DNA of 64,000 nt from an uncultured Clostridia bacterium (GCA_944382875.1 CALWNQ010000007.1:58755-122754), one strand, 5' to 3'. Counted from the stretch's first letter, positions 54,870-63,809 are shown. The notes: generated by a model from the letters alone, not told the origin. Numbers and translations: made by a program.

Positions 54870-55702
54870 GCTGGAAACTGACTGTGATCGGAGATCCGAT
54901 CGGCCACACTTTGTCTCCGCTGATCCAGAACAGTATGATGCAGAAGCTCGGAGCCGCAGGAAAGTACACCGCCTGCCACGTCCGTCCGGAGGAACTGCCC
55001 GATTTTTTGCGGAAAGCGCGGGAGAAGCTCGACGGCTTCAATATCACCATTCCGCACAAGTCGGCGGTCATTCCGTTTCTGGATGCTGTCGATCCCTATG
55101 CGGAAAGCTGCGGGGCGGTCAATACCGTTTGTGTACAAAACGGAAAAATGACCGGCTATAATACGGATGGTGATGGAATCCGGGCGGCGCTTGGCCGGAT
55201 GGGCGCGGATTTCCAGGGCAGCCGGGTTGCGCTGCTGGGTGCCGGAGGAGCGGCGCGGTCTATTTGCCGCAAAGCGTTCGACTGCGGGGCGGAAATGGTG
55301 CGGATTTTCTGCCGGAATCCGGAAAAGGGCGCGGCTCTGGCCGGCGATGACACGCGGGCGGAGGTTTTGCCGTTTGCGGAGCTTTCTGCCGAGAACTGCG
55401 GCAGCTGGGCGAATATCCTCCTCAACGCCACACCGCTTGGAATGAGCGGCATCGGGCAGGATTTCGGAGACTTTTCCTTTTTGGACGGCGGAAAACCCTT
55501 TGTCTGTGACATTGTCTACAAGCCGGCGGAAACGACGTTGCTAAAGGAGTGCCGCAAGCGGGGGATTCCCTGTAAAAACGGGCTGGACATGCTGATTTAT
55601 CAGGCGATTTACGCCTACCGGCATTTTACCGGCGCGGAGTTTGACGCCGACGAGATGGCGGACTACCTGCGGGAACAGGTGGAGGCATACTTGCAGAAAT
55701 AA
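54866..55702 (+). CDS. aroE: Shikimate dehydrogenase
   Basis: 278 residues. Substrate site GDPIGHTLSPLIQNSMM, catalytic Lys in FNITIPHKSAV, NTDGDG, and the NADP-binding GAGGAARSICRKAF. Reduces 3-dehydroshikimate to shikimate. Last gene of the operon, followed at once by a terminator. Dehydroquinase, chorismate mutase and TyrA are not in this operon. Confidence 0.97.
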   Translation: MSWKLTVIGDPIGHTLSPLIQNSMMQKLGAAGKYTACHVRPEELPDFLRKAREKLDGFNITIPHKSAVIPFLDAVDPYAESCGAVNTVCVQNGKMTGYNTDGDGIRAALGRMGADFQGSRVALLGAGGAARSICRKAFDCGAEMVRIFCRNPEKGAALAGDDTRAEVLPFAELSAENCGSWANILLNATPLGMSGIGQDFGDFSFLDGGKPFVCDIVYKPAETTLLKECRKRGIPCKNGLDMLIYQAIYAYRHFTGAEFDADEMADYLREQVEAYLQK

Positions 55703-55703
55703 A

Positions 55704-55732
55704 AAACGGACGGTTTTAAACCGTCCGTTTTA
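55704..55732. terminator. Bidirectional terminator after aroE
   Basis: ACGGACGG (55706-55713) pairs with CCGTCCGT (55721-55728), extended by A/T pairs, with T-runs on both exits; it ends aroE and the convergent XRE gene. Confidence 0.9.
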
Positions 55733-55960
55733 TCATAGCCGGAAATCAAATAGTTCTTTTGGTGTAATTTGCAGGATTTTGCATATATGAAAAACAACGT
55801 CTAACGAAACGCCGACATTCGCCAATTCAATCGCACTTAAATGGCTCCTATCTATGTCCAGAAGTTCCGCAAGCTGCATTTGTGTCAGACCACGGGCTTT
55901 GCGGTAAAATGCAATATTCAGTCCAAGTTGACGATATTCATTTTGATATGCTGCGTCCAA
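55733..55960 (-). CDS. XRE-family repressor-like protein 1
   Basis: 75 residues from a TTG at 55960 (MDAAYQNEYRQLGLN); GAGGTG lies 6 nt upstream. HTH: LGLNIAFYRKARGLTQMQLAELLDIDRSHLSAIELANVGVSLDVVFHICKILQI. A GTG within the ribosome site and more distal starts are less likely. A perfect inverted repeat covers its ribosome site, suggesting autoregulation. Part of a small AT-rich module between the aro and S10 operons. Confidence 0.82.
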   Translation of the reverse strand: MDAAYQNEYRQLGLNIAFYRKARGLTQMQLAELLDIDRSHLSAIELANVGVSLDVVFHICKILQITPKELFDFRL

Positions 55961-55965
55961 TGCAA

Positions 55966-55990
55966 TCACCTCATATATAGTATGAGGTGA
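55966..55990. promoter_or_regulatory. Inverted repeat over the ribosome site of XRE gene 1
   Basis: Perfect 10-bp arms TCACCTCATA (55966-55975) and TATGAGGTGA (55981-55990) with a 5-bp spacer. It could be a repressor operator or an mRNA hairpin hiding the GAGGTG Shine-Dalgarno. Confidence 0.6.
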
Positions 55991-56032
55991 AAACAAAAGA
56001 AAATAAACCTTGCCAAAACAATTAAATGATGG

Positions 56033-56061
56033 TTGACACAAGTCAAAATAGTGGTTATAAT
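56033..56061 (+). promoter_or_regulatory. Consensus promoter directed antisense into XRE gene 2
   Basis: Perfect -35 TTGACA (56033-56038), 17-bp spacer, perfect -10 TATAAT (56056-56061) on the plus strand. No plus-strand gene follows; transcription would run antisense through the minus-strand XRE gene at 56107-56445. Confidence 0.7.
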
Positions 56062-56106
56062 AAAATTAAGCACGATATGAATCAACACAAAAAAGAAAAG
56101 CGGCCA

Positions 56107-56445
56107 TTATTCAGACCGTTGCTTGTTATCATTGTCGTTCATATACCGGATTAAATCCATTACAATTTGCTGCTGTTCGGGCGTGAGGGTGAGCCACTTT
56201 TCCAGCATCTCCTGCTGATTCCCGGTGACAGGATAAAGTGTTTCCTGCTCTGGATCGAAAAAGAACTGGGACATTGAAATATCAAAATAATCACAAAGAT
56301 CCTGCAGAGTTGGAATACTAATGGAAGAGCGGCGGCGAAATACTGAAGACAGAGTGGATTGCGGAACATTGGATTCCTGAGCTAATCGATACTCTGAAAT
56401 ATTTCGGTCTTTCATAATCTTTTTGATTTTTTCAACAATATCCAC
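56107..56445 (-). CDS. XRE-family repressor-like protein 2
   Basis: 112 residues from a GTG at 56445 with a GGAAGGTGG site upstream. N-terminal HTH (IKKIMKDRNISEYRLAQESNVPQSTLSSVFRRRSSISIPTLQDLCDYFDISMSQFF) and a short helical C-terminus (about 75-112) probably for dimerisation; resembles small phage or SinR-like repressors. Divergent from the small acidic protein gene, with repeated TGTGTT/AACACA motifs in the shared promoter region. Confidence 0.85.
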   Translation of the reverse strand: MDIVEKIKKIMKDRNISEYRLAQESNVPQSTLSSVFRRRSSISIPTLQDLCDYFDISMSQFFFDPEQETLYPVTGNQQEMLEKWLTLTPEQQQIVMDLIRYMNDNDNKQRSE

Positions 56446-56501
56446 TCAATCACCACCTTCCTTCATTCTATATAACATTTTTGGTCAAAACAAGGCGAAT
56501 A

Positions 56502-56533
56502 TGTGTTGACATAAAACACAAATGTGTTATAAT
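56502..56533 (+). promoter_or_regulatory. Promoter of the 62-residue gene with repeated operator-like motifs
   Basis: -35 TTGACA (56506-56511), 16-bp spacer, -10 TATAAT (56528-56533). TGTGTT (56502-56507), AACACA (56515-56520) and TGTGTT (56523-56528) form two overlapping inverted repeats across the -35, spacer and -10, a natural repressor target for XRE protein 2. Confidence 0.65.
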
Positions 56534-56575
56534 ACCCATATAATCTTTATTCTATCTAAAAATGGAGGATTTTAT

Positions 56576-56764
56576 ATGGAACAGAACACATATAAAAAGG
56601 CTTATCTTCATTTATATGGCAGAATCACCGATGAAATCGAACGGCTGAAAGAAATCCAGCAGGAAGTGGAAGAAATCTTCTTAAATTCCGATGAATTTGA
56701 TGCGGAAATCGAAGCCGGTGACGCAGAATTTGCTGAAAATCAGAAAGGATGCCACAGCGCTTAA
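56576..56764 (+). CDS. Small acidic coiled-coil-like protein
   Basis: 62 residues from ATG 56576 (TGGAGG upstream). Lys/Tyr-rich start (MEQNTYKKAYLHLYGRITDEIERL) then a strongly acidic helical segment (KEIQQEVEEIFLNSDEFDAEIEAGDAEFAENQ). No family recognised. A good promoter, ribosome site and divergent repressor argue that it is real; it could be an effector or partner protein in the module. Confidence 0.65.
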   Translation: MEQNTYKKAYLHLYGRITDEIERLKEIQQEVEEIFLNSDEFDAEIEAGDAEFAENQKGCHSA

Positions 56765-56803
56765 AGATTTACAAATTGTTCATAATTAAATTGCGAAAAA
56801 CTC

Positions 56804-56832
56804 TTGTCAAAACGGTAAAGAACATGTATAAT
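56804..56832 (+). promoter_or_regulatory. S10 operon promoter
   Basis: -35 TTGTCA (56804-56809), 17-bp spacer, -10 TATAAT (56827-56832). Confidence 0.87.
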
Positions 56833-56837
56833 AGCTA

Positions 56838-57230
56838 TTGCGTGACTGCGACAGATATGCGATGAAGCGAGAGGTTGCCGCCGGCCGTGAGGTCAAGATC
56901 CTGTCTTCCGGATAGGTCCCAGAGCGGGTAATTTTCGCCGAGTATGTCCGATTTCAAACCGGGCGACAAAAGATGAATACGATGGAAGTGCCCCATACCC
57001 TGCACCTGCGTACAGGACAGCGGGCAAACTCCAAGGCAAACTGCGCCTTTTGAGGCTGCAAGTGCCCCAGGCCTGCCGGAATGCGACCAACAGCGGTGGG
57101 TATGGAAACGGTTCAGACACCCCGGAAAAACCATGCGTTTTTTCGGTTTTTTATTTGTCTGAACGCGGAACACACGGAAACGTGTTCCATCTTTGGTCTT
57201 GTCCCCACAATATTCAAGGAGGCGATGACA
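56838..57230 (+). promoter_or_regulatory. Long structured leader of the S10 operon
   Basis: About 390 nt, clearly more GC-rich than the DNA before it and able to form many local pairings (for example ACCTG/CAGG about 57003-57017 and GGAACAC/GTGTTCC at 57167-57188). It contains an intrinsic terminator at 57122-57156, 75 nt before rpsJ. This fits a ribosomal-protein autoregulatory leader acting by attenuation; I could not match it to a named RNA family by eye. Confidence 0.65.
57122..57156 (+). terminator. Attenuator-like terminator in the S10 leader
   Basis: 10-bp stem (57122-57131 with 57137-57146, one G-T), 5-nt loop CATGC, followed by TTTTTTATTT. Confidence 0.8.
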
Positions 57231-57542
57231 GTGGCAGTCAAAGAAAAAATCAGAATCAAACTGAAAGGGTACGATCACACCCTGGTGGATACTTCCGCCG
57301 CAAAAATCGTGGAAACAGCAAAGAGAACCGGAGCCAGAGTTGCAGGCCCCATCCCGCTGCCGACCGATAAAGAGGTTGTGACCATCCTTCGCGCTGTTCA
57401 CAAATACAAAGACAGCCGCGAACAGTTTGAGATGAGAACTCACAAACGGCTCATTGATGTGCTCCGTCCTTCCGCAAAAACCGTGGAAGCACTTCAGGGC
57501 CTGGAGCTCCCCGCCGGCGTTGAAATCGAGATCAACCTGTAA
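57231..57542 (+). CDS. rpsJ: 30S ribosomal protein S10
   Basis: 103 residues from a GTG at 57231; AAGGAGG (57216-57222) gives 8-nt spacing, whereas the ATG at 57225 would be too close. [20 protein letters not shown] start, [38 protein letters not shown] core. S10 also binds NusB in antitermination. First gene of the operon. Confidence 0.98.
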   Translation: MAVKEKIRIKLKGYDHTLVDTSAAKIVETAKRTGARVAGPIPLPTDKEVVTILRAVHKYKDSREQFEMRTHKRLIDVLRPSAKTVEALQGLELPAGVEIEINL

Positions 57543-57652
57543 TCTCGACAGAAGATTCTGAACGCCCTCGCGGTCCGGAACCGCAAAAATGCGGCAGCCG
57601 GAAGGTCAAGTTGGTGAAAAGCCAACCAATAGCCTTATAGGAGGAAAGAAAG

Positions 57653-58285
57653 ATGAAAAAAGGTATCATCGGTAAGAAAATCGGCATGACCCAGATTTTC
57701 GACGAGACCGGAAAAGTCGTTCCGGTAACCGTTATCGAAGCAGGCCCCTGCACCGTTGTGCAGAAGAAGACCGCTCAGAACGACGGCTATGACGCAGTCC
57801 AGATGGGCTTCGGCGACGCTAAGGTTCACAAGGTTAACAAACCTATGAAGGGCCACTTCGAAAAAGCAGATGTAGCTGCGAAAAAATCCCTGCGTGAGTT
57901 CCGCTTCGACGACTGCGGCGCTTACAATGTTGGCGATATCGTCAAGGCTGACACCTTCGCTTGCGGCGACATGGTTGATGTCTGCGGCACCAGCAAAGGT
58001 AAAGGCTACGCCGGCGCAATCAAACGTCATGGCAACGCAAGCCTCCGTGCTTCTCACGGTACCGGCCCTGTTGCAAGACAGCCCGGCTCTATGGGCGCCA
58101 TCTCCGACCCGTCCCGTATCTTCAAAGGCAAGGGCATGGCCGGTCATATGGGCGCTGAGCGCGTCACCATCCAGAACCTCGAGGTTGTAAAGGTTGACGC
58201 CGAAAACAATCTGATTGCGATCAAGGGCGCAATCCCCGGCCCCAAAGGCGGCCTCGTGATTGTTACCGACAGCAAGAAAGCATAA
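57653..58285 (+). CDS. rplC: 50S ribosomal protein L3
   Basis: 210 residues starting [31 protein letters not shown], with the [16 protein letters not shown] and [16 protein letters not shown] regions intact. AGGAGG precedes the ATG. The 110-nt gap after rpsJ contains small hairpins (GCGGT/ACCGC near 57569-57583, GTTGG/CCAAC near 57610-57626) and no gene. Confidence 0.98.
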   Translation: MKKGIIGKKIGMTQIFDETGKVVPVTVIEAGPCTVVQKKTAQNDGYDAVQMGFGDAKVHKVNKPMKGHFEKADVAAKKSLREFRFDDCGAYNVGDIVKADTFACGDMVDVCGTSKGKGYAGAIKRHGNASLRASHGTGPVARQPGSMGAISDPSRIFKGKGMAGHMGAERVTIQNLEVVKVDAENNLIAIKGAIPGPKGGLVIVTDSKKA

Positions 58286-58302
58286 GGGAAGGAGGAATTA
58301 CA

Positions 58303-58926
58303 ATGCCGAAAATTTCCGTATTCGATATGGCTGGCAAAGCTGTTTCTGAAATCGAGCTTTCCGATGCCGTATTTGGCATTGAACCCAACAAGGTTGCAAT
58401 GCATCAGGCAGTGGTGACCTACCTTGCCAATCAGCGTCAGGGCACTCAGTCCACCCTTACCCGTACCGAGGTAAGAGGCGGCGGCCGTAAACCCTGGAGA
58501 CAGAAAGGAACCGGTCATGCAAGACAGGGCTCCATCCGTGCTCCCCAGTGGACTCACGGCGGCGTTGCACTGGGCCCGAAGCCCCGTGACTACCGTCTGG
58601 CTTTGAACAAGAAAATCAAGAGACTGGCTCTCAAATCTGCATTTTCTTCCAAGGTTTTGGACAACTCCATGATCGTGGTTGATAAGATTGAAACCGCTGA
58701 GTACAAGACCAAAGTGATGGTCAACATGCTCAAGGCTCTCGGCGCAGAGAAGAAATCCCTCATCGTGCTCAACAGCGCAGATGAGAAGGTTCTCAAGAGC
58801 CTTGCCAATATCCCCGGCGTCAAAACCGCAAGCGTCAATACGCTGAATGTATACGATGTTCTGAACTGCGATAAATTTATCGTGGTGAAAGATGCAGTTG
58901 CTAATCTCGAGGAGGTGTACGCATAA
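58303..58926 (+). CDS. rplD: 50S ribosomal protein L4
   Basis: 207 residues ([19 protein letters not shown] ... [39 protein letters not shown]). L4 binds 23S rRNA domain I and lines the exit tunnel; in some bacteria it regulates this operon. AAGGAGG site; stop overlaps the rplW start (TAATG). Confidence 0.98.
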   Translation: MPKISVFDMAGKAVSEIELSDAVFGIEPNKVAMHQAVVTYLANQRQGTQSTLTRTEVRGGGRKPWRQKGTGHARQGSIRAPQWTHGGVALGPKPRDYRLALNKKIKRLALKSAFSSKVLDNSMIVVDKIETAEYKTKVMVNMLKALGAEKKSLIVLNSADEKVLKSLANIPGVKTASVNTLNVYDVLNCDKFIVVKDAVANLEEVYA

Positions 58927-59219
58927 TGAAACTGGCGAACGAAATCATTATCGCCCCCGTCATCACCGAGAAATCCATGTTCGGCATCGCCGACAAGAAG
59001 TACACCTTTAAGGTTGCCAAAGATTCCAACAAGGTGGAGATTGCCAAAGCTGTGGAAACCCTGTTCGGCGTTAAAGTCGTCAAGGTCAACACCATCAGCG
59101 TGAAGGGCCGCTTTAAGAGAATGGGCCGCAACGAAGGCTACCGTCCCGATTGGAAGAAAGCCATCGTAACCCTGAGCGAAGATTCCAAGACCATCGAGTT
59201 CTTCGAAGGCATGGCGTAA
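58926..59219 (+). CDS. rplW: 50S ribosomal protein L23
   Basis: 97 residues ([56 protein letters not shown]). Sits at the tunnel exit and docks trigger factor and SRP. One-base overlap with rplD. About 100 nt separate it from rplB, containing two perfect hairpins (59243-59261 and 59274-59292). Confidence 0.98.
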   Translation: MKLANEIIIAPVITEKSMFGIADKKYTFKVAKDSNKVEIAKAVETLFGVKVVKVNTISVKGRFKRMGRNEGYRPDWKKAIVTLSEDSKTIEFFEGMA

Positions 59220-59322
59220 TCATCGCAGGATGACCCGTTTGTGGGAACCGGTCCGGTTCCCCGGGTGATGTATGAAGGAGAATTGCTCCTTCGCTAAACC
59301 GAATTAGGAGAGTGAATTTCAA

Positions 59323-60156
59323 ATGGCTATCAAGTCTTATAGCGCAGCCACTCCCGGCCGGCGCCAGATGACCGTAACCGACTACTCCGGCCTTTCCAAA
59401 GTTGCTCCTGAGAGAAGCCTCCTGGAGCCCATGAAGAAAAAATCCGGACGTAACAGCTACGGCCGCATTACCGTTCGTCATCGCGGCGGCGGAAATCGCA
59501 CCAAATACCGTATCATCGACTTCAAGCGTGATAAAATTGATATGGATGCTACCGTTCTCACCCTGGAGTACGATCCCAACCGTTCCGCTCATATTGCCCT
59601 TGTGCAGTATGAGGACGGCGAAAAACGCTACATTCTTGCTCCCAACGGCCTGAAGGTCGGCGACAAGGTGAGAAGCGGCGTTGACGCTGATATCAAGCCC
59701 GGCAACACTCTGCCGATGGCAAACATCCCGGTTGGTACTTTCATTCACAACATTGAAATCTACCCCGAAAAAGGCGCTCAGCTCGTTCGTGCTGCCGGCA
59801 ACATGGCACAGCTGATGGCGAAAGAGGGCGAGTACGCTCTGGTTCGTCTTCCTTCCGGCGAGCTTCGGAATTTCTCCGCGAAATGCAAAGCAACCATTGG
59901 TCAGGTTGGCAATATCGACCACGAAAACGTGTCCATCGGTAAAGCTGGCCGCAAACGTCACATGGGCTGGAGACCCACCGTCCGCGGTTCTGTTATGAAC
60001 CCCTGCGACCATCCTCATGGTGGTGGTGAAGGTAAGTCTCCTGTTGGACATCCCGGCCCAATGACTCCCTGGGGCAAACCTGCTCTGGGCTACAAGACCC
60101 GCAAACAGCATCAGCGCTCCGATAAATTTATCGTGAAACGCAGAAACGCGAAGTAA
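59323..60156 (+). CDS. rplB: 50S ribosomal protein L2
   Basis: 277 residues, full length: [52 protein letters not shown], and the functional [33 protein letters not shown] loop with the conserved histidine. L2 supports peptidyl transfer and subunit association. Confidence 0.99.
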   Translation: MAIKSYSAATPGRRQMTVTDYSGLSKVAPERSLLEPMKKKSGRNSYGRITVRHRGGGNRTKYRIIDFKRDKIDMDATVLTLEYDPNRSAHIALVQYEDGEKRYILAPNGLKVGDKVRSGVDADIKPGNTLPMANIPVGTFIHNIEIYPEKGAQLVRAAGNMAQLMAKEGEYALVRLPSGELRNFSAKCKATIGQVGNIDHENVSIGKAGRKRHMGWRPTVRGSVMNPCDHPHGGGEGKSPVGHPGPMTPWGKPALGYKTRKQHQRSDKFIVKRRNAK

Positions 60157-60179
60157 TTCTGAAAGGAGGCAGATGAATA

Positions 60180-60461
60180 ATGGGCAGAAGCGTAAAAAAA
60201 GGCCCTTTCGTACAGCCGGCGCTGTATAAAAGAGTTGTTGAAATGAATGAAAAAGGCGAGAAAAAGGTTCTGAAAACCTGGAGCCGTGCTTCTACGATTT
60301 TCCCGGAATTCGTTGGACATACATTCGCCGTTCACGACGGACGCAAACACGTTCCCGTCTATGTTACTGAGGATATGGTTGGACACAAACTCGGCGAGTT
60401 TGCTCCCACCAGAACTTATAAAGGCCACGCTGGATCCAAAACATCCAACAACGGAAACTAA
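60180..60461 (+). CDS. rpsS: 30S ribosomal protein S19
   Basis: 93 residues: [19 protein letters not shown] ... [61 protein letters not shown] upstream. Forms the 30S head with S13. Confidence 0.99.
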   Translation: MGRSVKKGPFVQPALYKRVVEMNEKGEKKVLKTWSRASTIFPEFVGHTFAVHDGRKHVPVYVTEDMVGHKLGEFAPTRTYKGHAGSKTSNNGN

Positions 60462-60482
60462 GGCCGAAAGGAGGATTTTTCA

Positions 60483-60818
60483 ATGGAAGCGAAAGCTTAC
60501 CTTAGAAATGTGCGGATCGCACCCCGTAAAGTACAGATCGTTCTGGACCTCATCCGGGGCAAAGACGTAAAAGTTGCACAGGCGATCCTGCAGCAGACAC
60601 CCAAGTCTGCCAGCGAATATCTCGAGAAACTTCTGAAATCGGCCATTGCCAATGCAGATCATAACTTCAACATGGATGTTCATAATCTGTATGTCGCGGA
60701 ATGTTTCGTGTGCCCCGGCCCGATCATGAAGAGAATGCGGCCGGCTCCCAAAGGCAGCGCTCACCGGATTCTGAAAAGAACTTCGCATGTGACTCTGACC
60801 CTGAAGGAAAAGGAATAA
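60483..60818 (+). CDS. rplV: 50S ribosomal protein L22
   Basis: 111 residues: [33 protein letters not shown] ... [40 protein letters not shown]. The C-terminal beta-hairpin lines the exit tunnel (macrolide site). AAAGGAGG upstream. Confidence 0.99.
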   Translation: MEAKAYLRNVRIAPRKVQIVLDLIRGKDVKVAQAILQQTPKSASEYLEKLLKSAIANADHNFNMDVHNLYVAECFVCPGPIMKRMRPAPKGSAHRILKRTSHVTLTLKEKE

Positions 60819-60838
60819 GCTGGAAGAGGAGGTAAACT

Positions 60839-61579
60839 ATGGGACAAAAAGTTAATCCCCACGGACTTCGCGTGGGTGTGATCAAGGATTGGGATTCCCG
60901 CTGGTTTGCAGAGAAAGCCGCTTTCGGCGACATCCTGGTGGAAGATCACAAAGTCCGCAATTTTATTAAAGAAGAGCTGAAGGCTGCCGGTGTTCCGCGC
61001 ATCGAAATCGAGCGTGACGCACTGAAGGTTCGCATTCACATTCACTGCGCAAAACCCGGCATGGTTATCGGCCAGGGCGGCGCGAAAATCGATAAGCTCC
61101 GCCAGCAGGTTGAGAAGATGATCGGCAAACCCGTTCACATCAACATTGTTGAGGTGAAACAGCCTGACCTGTCTGCTCAGCTGGTTGCAGAGAGCATTGC
61201 ACAGCAGCTGGAAAAACGTATTTCCTTCCGTCGTGCGATGAAACAGGCCATCGGCCGCACTATGCGTCTCGGCGCAAAGGGCATCAAAACCTGCGTTTCC
61301 GGCCGTTTGGGCGGTGCAGAAATTGCCCGTACCGAGCATTATGATGAAGGTACCGTTCCGCTGCAGACCCTGCGTGCGGACATCGACTACGGCTTCGCGG
61401 AAGCACACACCACCTACGGCAAGATCGGCGTTAAAGTCTGGATCTACAACGGTGAAGTATTGAAGGGCGAAGTCACTAAGAAACCCGCGAGAGCTCCCCG
61501 CGATGAGCGCTTCAACCGCCGTGATCGCGACTCTCGCAGAGAAAACCACAGACCTCGTTCGGAAGGAGGTAACAAATAA
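60839..61579 (+). CDS. rpsC: 30S ribosomal protein S3
   Basis: 246 residues: [35 protein letters not shown] domain with [19 protein letters not shown], and S3 C-terminal domain. A basic Arg/Asp-rich tail (residues about 218-246: [29 protein letters not shown]) extends the usual end. Part of the mRNA entry helicase. Confidence 0.99.
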   Translation: MGQKVNPHGLRVGVIKDWDSRWFAEKAAFGDILVEDHKVRNFIKEELKAAGVPRIEIERDALKVRIHIHCAKPGMVIGQGGAKIDKLRQQVEKMIGKPVHINIVEVKQPDLSAQLVAESIAQQLEKRISFRRAMKQAIGRTMRLGAKGIKTCVSGRLGGAEIARTEHYDEGTVPLQTLRADIDYGFAEAHTTYGKIGVKVWIYNGEVLKGEVTKKPARAPRDERFNRRDRDSRRENHRPRSEGGNK

Positions 61580-62001
61580 TGCTGCTTCCAAAGCGTGTAA
61601 AATTCCGCCGTCAGCAGAGAGGCCGTATGAAAGGCACTGCGACACGCGGCAACACCGTAACTTACGGTGATTACGGACTGCAGGCACTCGAGCCCTGCTG
61701 GATTACCTCCAATCAGATCGAGGCTGCCCGTATTGCTATGACTCGTTACATTAAACGTGGCGGTCAGGTATGGATCAAGATTTTCCCCGATAAACCCATC
61801 ACTCAGAAACCTGCTGAAACCCGTATGGGTAACGGTAAAGGTTCTCCCGAGTATTGGGTGGCTGTGGTAAAACCCGGCCGTGTGCTGTTTGAAATCGGCG
61901 GCGTTTCTGAAGAACTGGCTCGTGAAGCTATGCGTCTGGCTATGCACAAGCTGCCGATCAAATGCAAATTTGTAACAAAAGAGATGGGTGGTGAGCAATA
62001 A
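61579..62001 (+). CDS. rplP: 50S ribosomal protein L16
   Basis: 140 residues: [80 protein letters not shown] overlaps with rpsC and rpmC. Confidence 0.99.
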   Translation: MLLPKRVKFRRQQRGRMKGTATRGNTVTYGDYGLQALEPCWITSNQIEAARIAMTRYIKRGGQVWIKIFPDKPITQKPAETRMGNGKGSPEYWVAVVKPGRVLFEIGGVSEELAREAMRLAMHKLPIKCKFVTKEMGGEQ

Positions 62002-62204
62002 TGAAAGCAAAAGAAATCCGTGAGCTGTCCGTAGCGGAGCTCCAGACCAAACTGAACGACTTGAAAGCTGAGCTGTTCAATCTGCGCTTTCAGCTTGCCG
62101 TCAACCAGCTGGATAACCCCATGCGGATCAAGGCAGTCAAAAAGGACATTGCCCGCATTATGACCGTTCTTCGTGACACTGAGAATCAGGAGAACGCTAG
62201 ATAA
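62001..62204 (+). CDS. rpmC: 50S ribosomal protein L29
   Basis: 67 residues: [58 protein letters not shown]. Start overlaps rplP stop by one base; GGTGAG upstream. Confidence 0.98.
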   Translation: MKAKEIRELSVAELQTKLNDLKAELFNLRFQLAVNQLDNPMRIKAVKKDIARIMTVLRDTENQENAR

Positions 62205-62222
62205 CGAAAAGGAGGAAACGCT

Positions 62223-62480
62223 GTGAGCGAGAGAAACCTCAGAAAAACGCGGGTCGGCACCGTTGTCAGCAACAAGATGGACAAAACCGTTGTCGTTGCC
62301 ATTAAGGACAATGTCCGTCACCCCCTTTACAATAAAATCGTAAAGCGCACTGTAAAACTCAAAGCGCATGATGCCGAAAACATCTGCAACGAGGGCGATA
62401 CCGTGCTGGTAACCGAAACCCGTCCGCTGTCCAAGGACAAAAGATGGAGAGTTACCGAAATTATCACCAAAGCGAAATAA
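62223..62480 (+). CDS. rpsQ: 30S ribosomal protein S17
   Basis: 85 residues from a GTG (AAAGGAGG upstream): [76 protein letters not shown]-fold protein of the 30S body. Confidence 0.98.
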   Translation: MSERNLRKTRVGTVVSNKMDKTVVVAIKDNVRHPLYNKIVKRTVKLKAHDAENICNEGDTVLVTETRPLSKDKRWRVTEIITKAK

Positions 62481-62537
62481 GTTTTGCGCCGACTGCGCAT
62501 AGAATAGCTTCTTGAAATCCGAAAGGAGGAACGCACT

Positions 62538-62906
62538 GTGATTCAGATGCAGACTCGCATGAAAGTAGCTGACAACACCGGCGCAAAAGAACTGATGTGC
62601 ATCCGTGTGCTGGGCGGTACCGGCAGACGTTATGCGAATATCGGCGACGTAGTTGTTTGCTCTGTTAAAAAAGCAACACCTGGCGGCGTTGTGAAAAAAG
62701 GCGACGTTGTCAAAGCAGTGATCGTCCGTTCCGCGAAGGGCCTTCGCCGGGAGGACGGCACCTATATCCGCTTCGATGAGAATGCGGCCGTTATCATTCG
62801 TGAGGACAAAAACCCCAGAGGCACCCGTATTTTTGGGCCGGTAGCCAGAGAGCTTCGTGAAAAAGATTACATGAAGATCCTTTCTCTCGCTCCGGAAGTC
62901 CTTTAA
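62538..62906 (+). CDS. rplN: 50S ribosomal protein L14
   Basis: 122 residues from a GTG (AAAGGAGG upstream): [27 protein letters not shown] ... [53 protein letters not shown]. Full length. Confidence 0.99.
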   Translation: MIQMQTRMKVADNTGAKELMCIRVLGGTGRRYANIGDVVVCSVKKATPGGVVKKGDVVKAVIVRSAKGLRREDGTYIRFDENAAVIIREDKNPRGTRIFGPVARELREKDYMKILSLAPEVL

Positions 62907-62922
62907 TCAGGAGGTGCGGAGA

Positions 62923-63237
62923 ATGGCAAAGATTCATGTAAAAACTGGTGACAAAGTCGTCATCATCAGCGGCAAGGATAAAGGCAAACAGGGCAAGGTC
63001 CTGGAAGTCAGCCCTAAAGAAGGCAAGATCATCATTGAGGGCTGCAACCTGGTTACCAAGCATGTGAAGCCCCGCGCCATGGGCCAGCAGGGCGGCATCG
63101 TGAAAGCCGAAGCCCCCATGTATGCCTGCAAGGCAATGCTCATCTGCCCCAAATGCGGCAAACCCACCCGTGTTCACCACAAAGTCAATGCGGACGGTAA
63201 AAAAGAGCGCCAGTGCAAGTGCGGCGAAACTTTCTAA
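62923..63237 (+). CDS. rplX: 50S ribosomal protein L24
   Basis: 104 residues from ATG 62923; GGAGG at about 62910-62914 favours it over an in-frame start 9 bp earlier. KOW motif [32 protein letters not shown]. The C-terminal [13 protein letters not shown] ... CKCGETF supplies four cysteines for zinc, the zinc-binding form of L24. Confidence 0.98.
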   Translation: MAKIHVKTGDKVVIISGKDKGKQGKVLEVSPKEGKIIIEGCNLVTKHVKPRAMGQQGGIVKAEAPMYACKAMLICPKCGKPTRVHHKVNADGKKERQCKCGETF

Positions 63238-63252
63238 GAAGGAGGATAAGAC

Positions 63253-63792
63253 ATGGCTCGTCTGAAAGATTTTTATAAAACTGACGTAGCTCCGGCTTTG
63301 ATGAAAAAGTTCGGCTACAAAAGTGTCATGCAGATCCCGAAGCTTGAAAAGATCGTGATTAACGTTGCTTGCGGTGAGGCTCGTGAAAACTCCAAGGTGA
63401 TGGACGCCGTTGTGAAAGACCTGTCCGCTATCACCGGTCAGAAACCTGTTCTGACCACCGCGAAAAAATCCATCGCAAACTTCAAGCTCCGTGAGGGCAT
63501 GGTAATCGGTGCAAAGGTTACCCTTCGTTCCGACAAAATGTACGAATTCATGGACCGTTTCTTTAATGTGGCTCTGCCCCGTGTCCGTGACTTCCGTGGT
63601 ATCAACGCCAACTCCTTTGACGGCCGCGGCAACTACAACATCGGCCTCAAAGAACAGCTGATCTTCCCCGAAATCGAATACGATAAGATCGATAAGATCC
63701 GCGGTATGGATATCAGCTTCATCACCACTGCGAAAACCGACGAGGAAGCAAGAGAGCTGCTCACTCTCCTCGGCGCTCCGTTCGCGAAATAA
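63253..63792 (+). CDS. rplE: 50S ribosomal protein L5
   Basis: 179 residues: [43 protein letters not shown] ... [64 protein letters not shown]. Binds 5S rRNA. AAGGAGG upstream. Confidence 0.99.
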   Translation: MARLKDFYKTDVAPALMKKFGYKSVMQIPKLEKIVINVACGEARENSKVMDAVVKDLSAITGQKPVLTTAKKSIANFKLREGMVIGAKVTLRSDKMYEFMDRFFNVALPRVRDFRGINANSFDGRGNYNIGLKEQLIFPEIEYDKIDKIRGMDISFITTAKTDEEARELLTLLGAPFAK

Positions 63793-63809
63793 GGGAGGAA
63801 AGAAAATCA

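Noticed and set aside
56971..57051. 26-codon frame (MNTMEVPHTLHL...) inside the S10 leader
   Set aside because: No ribosome site and it overlaps the structured part of the leader; probably fortuitous.
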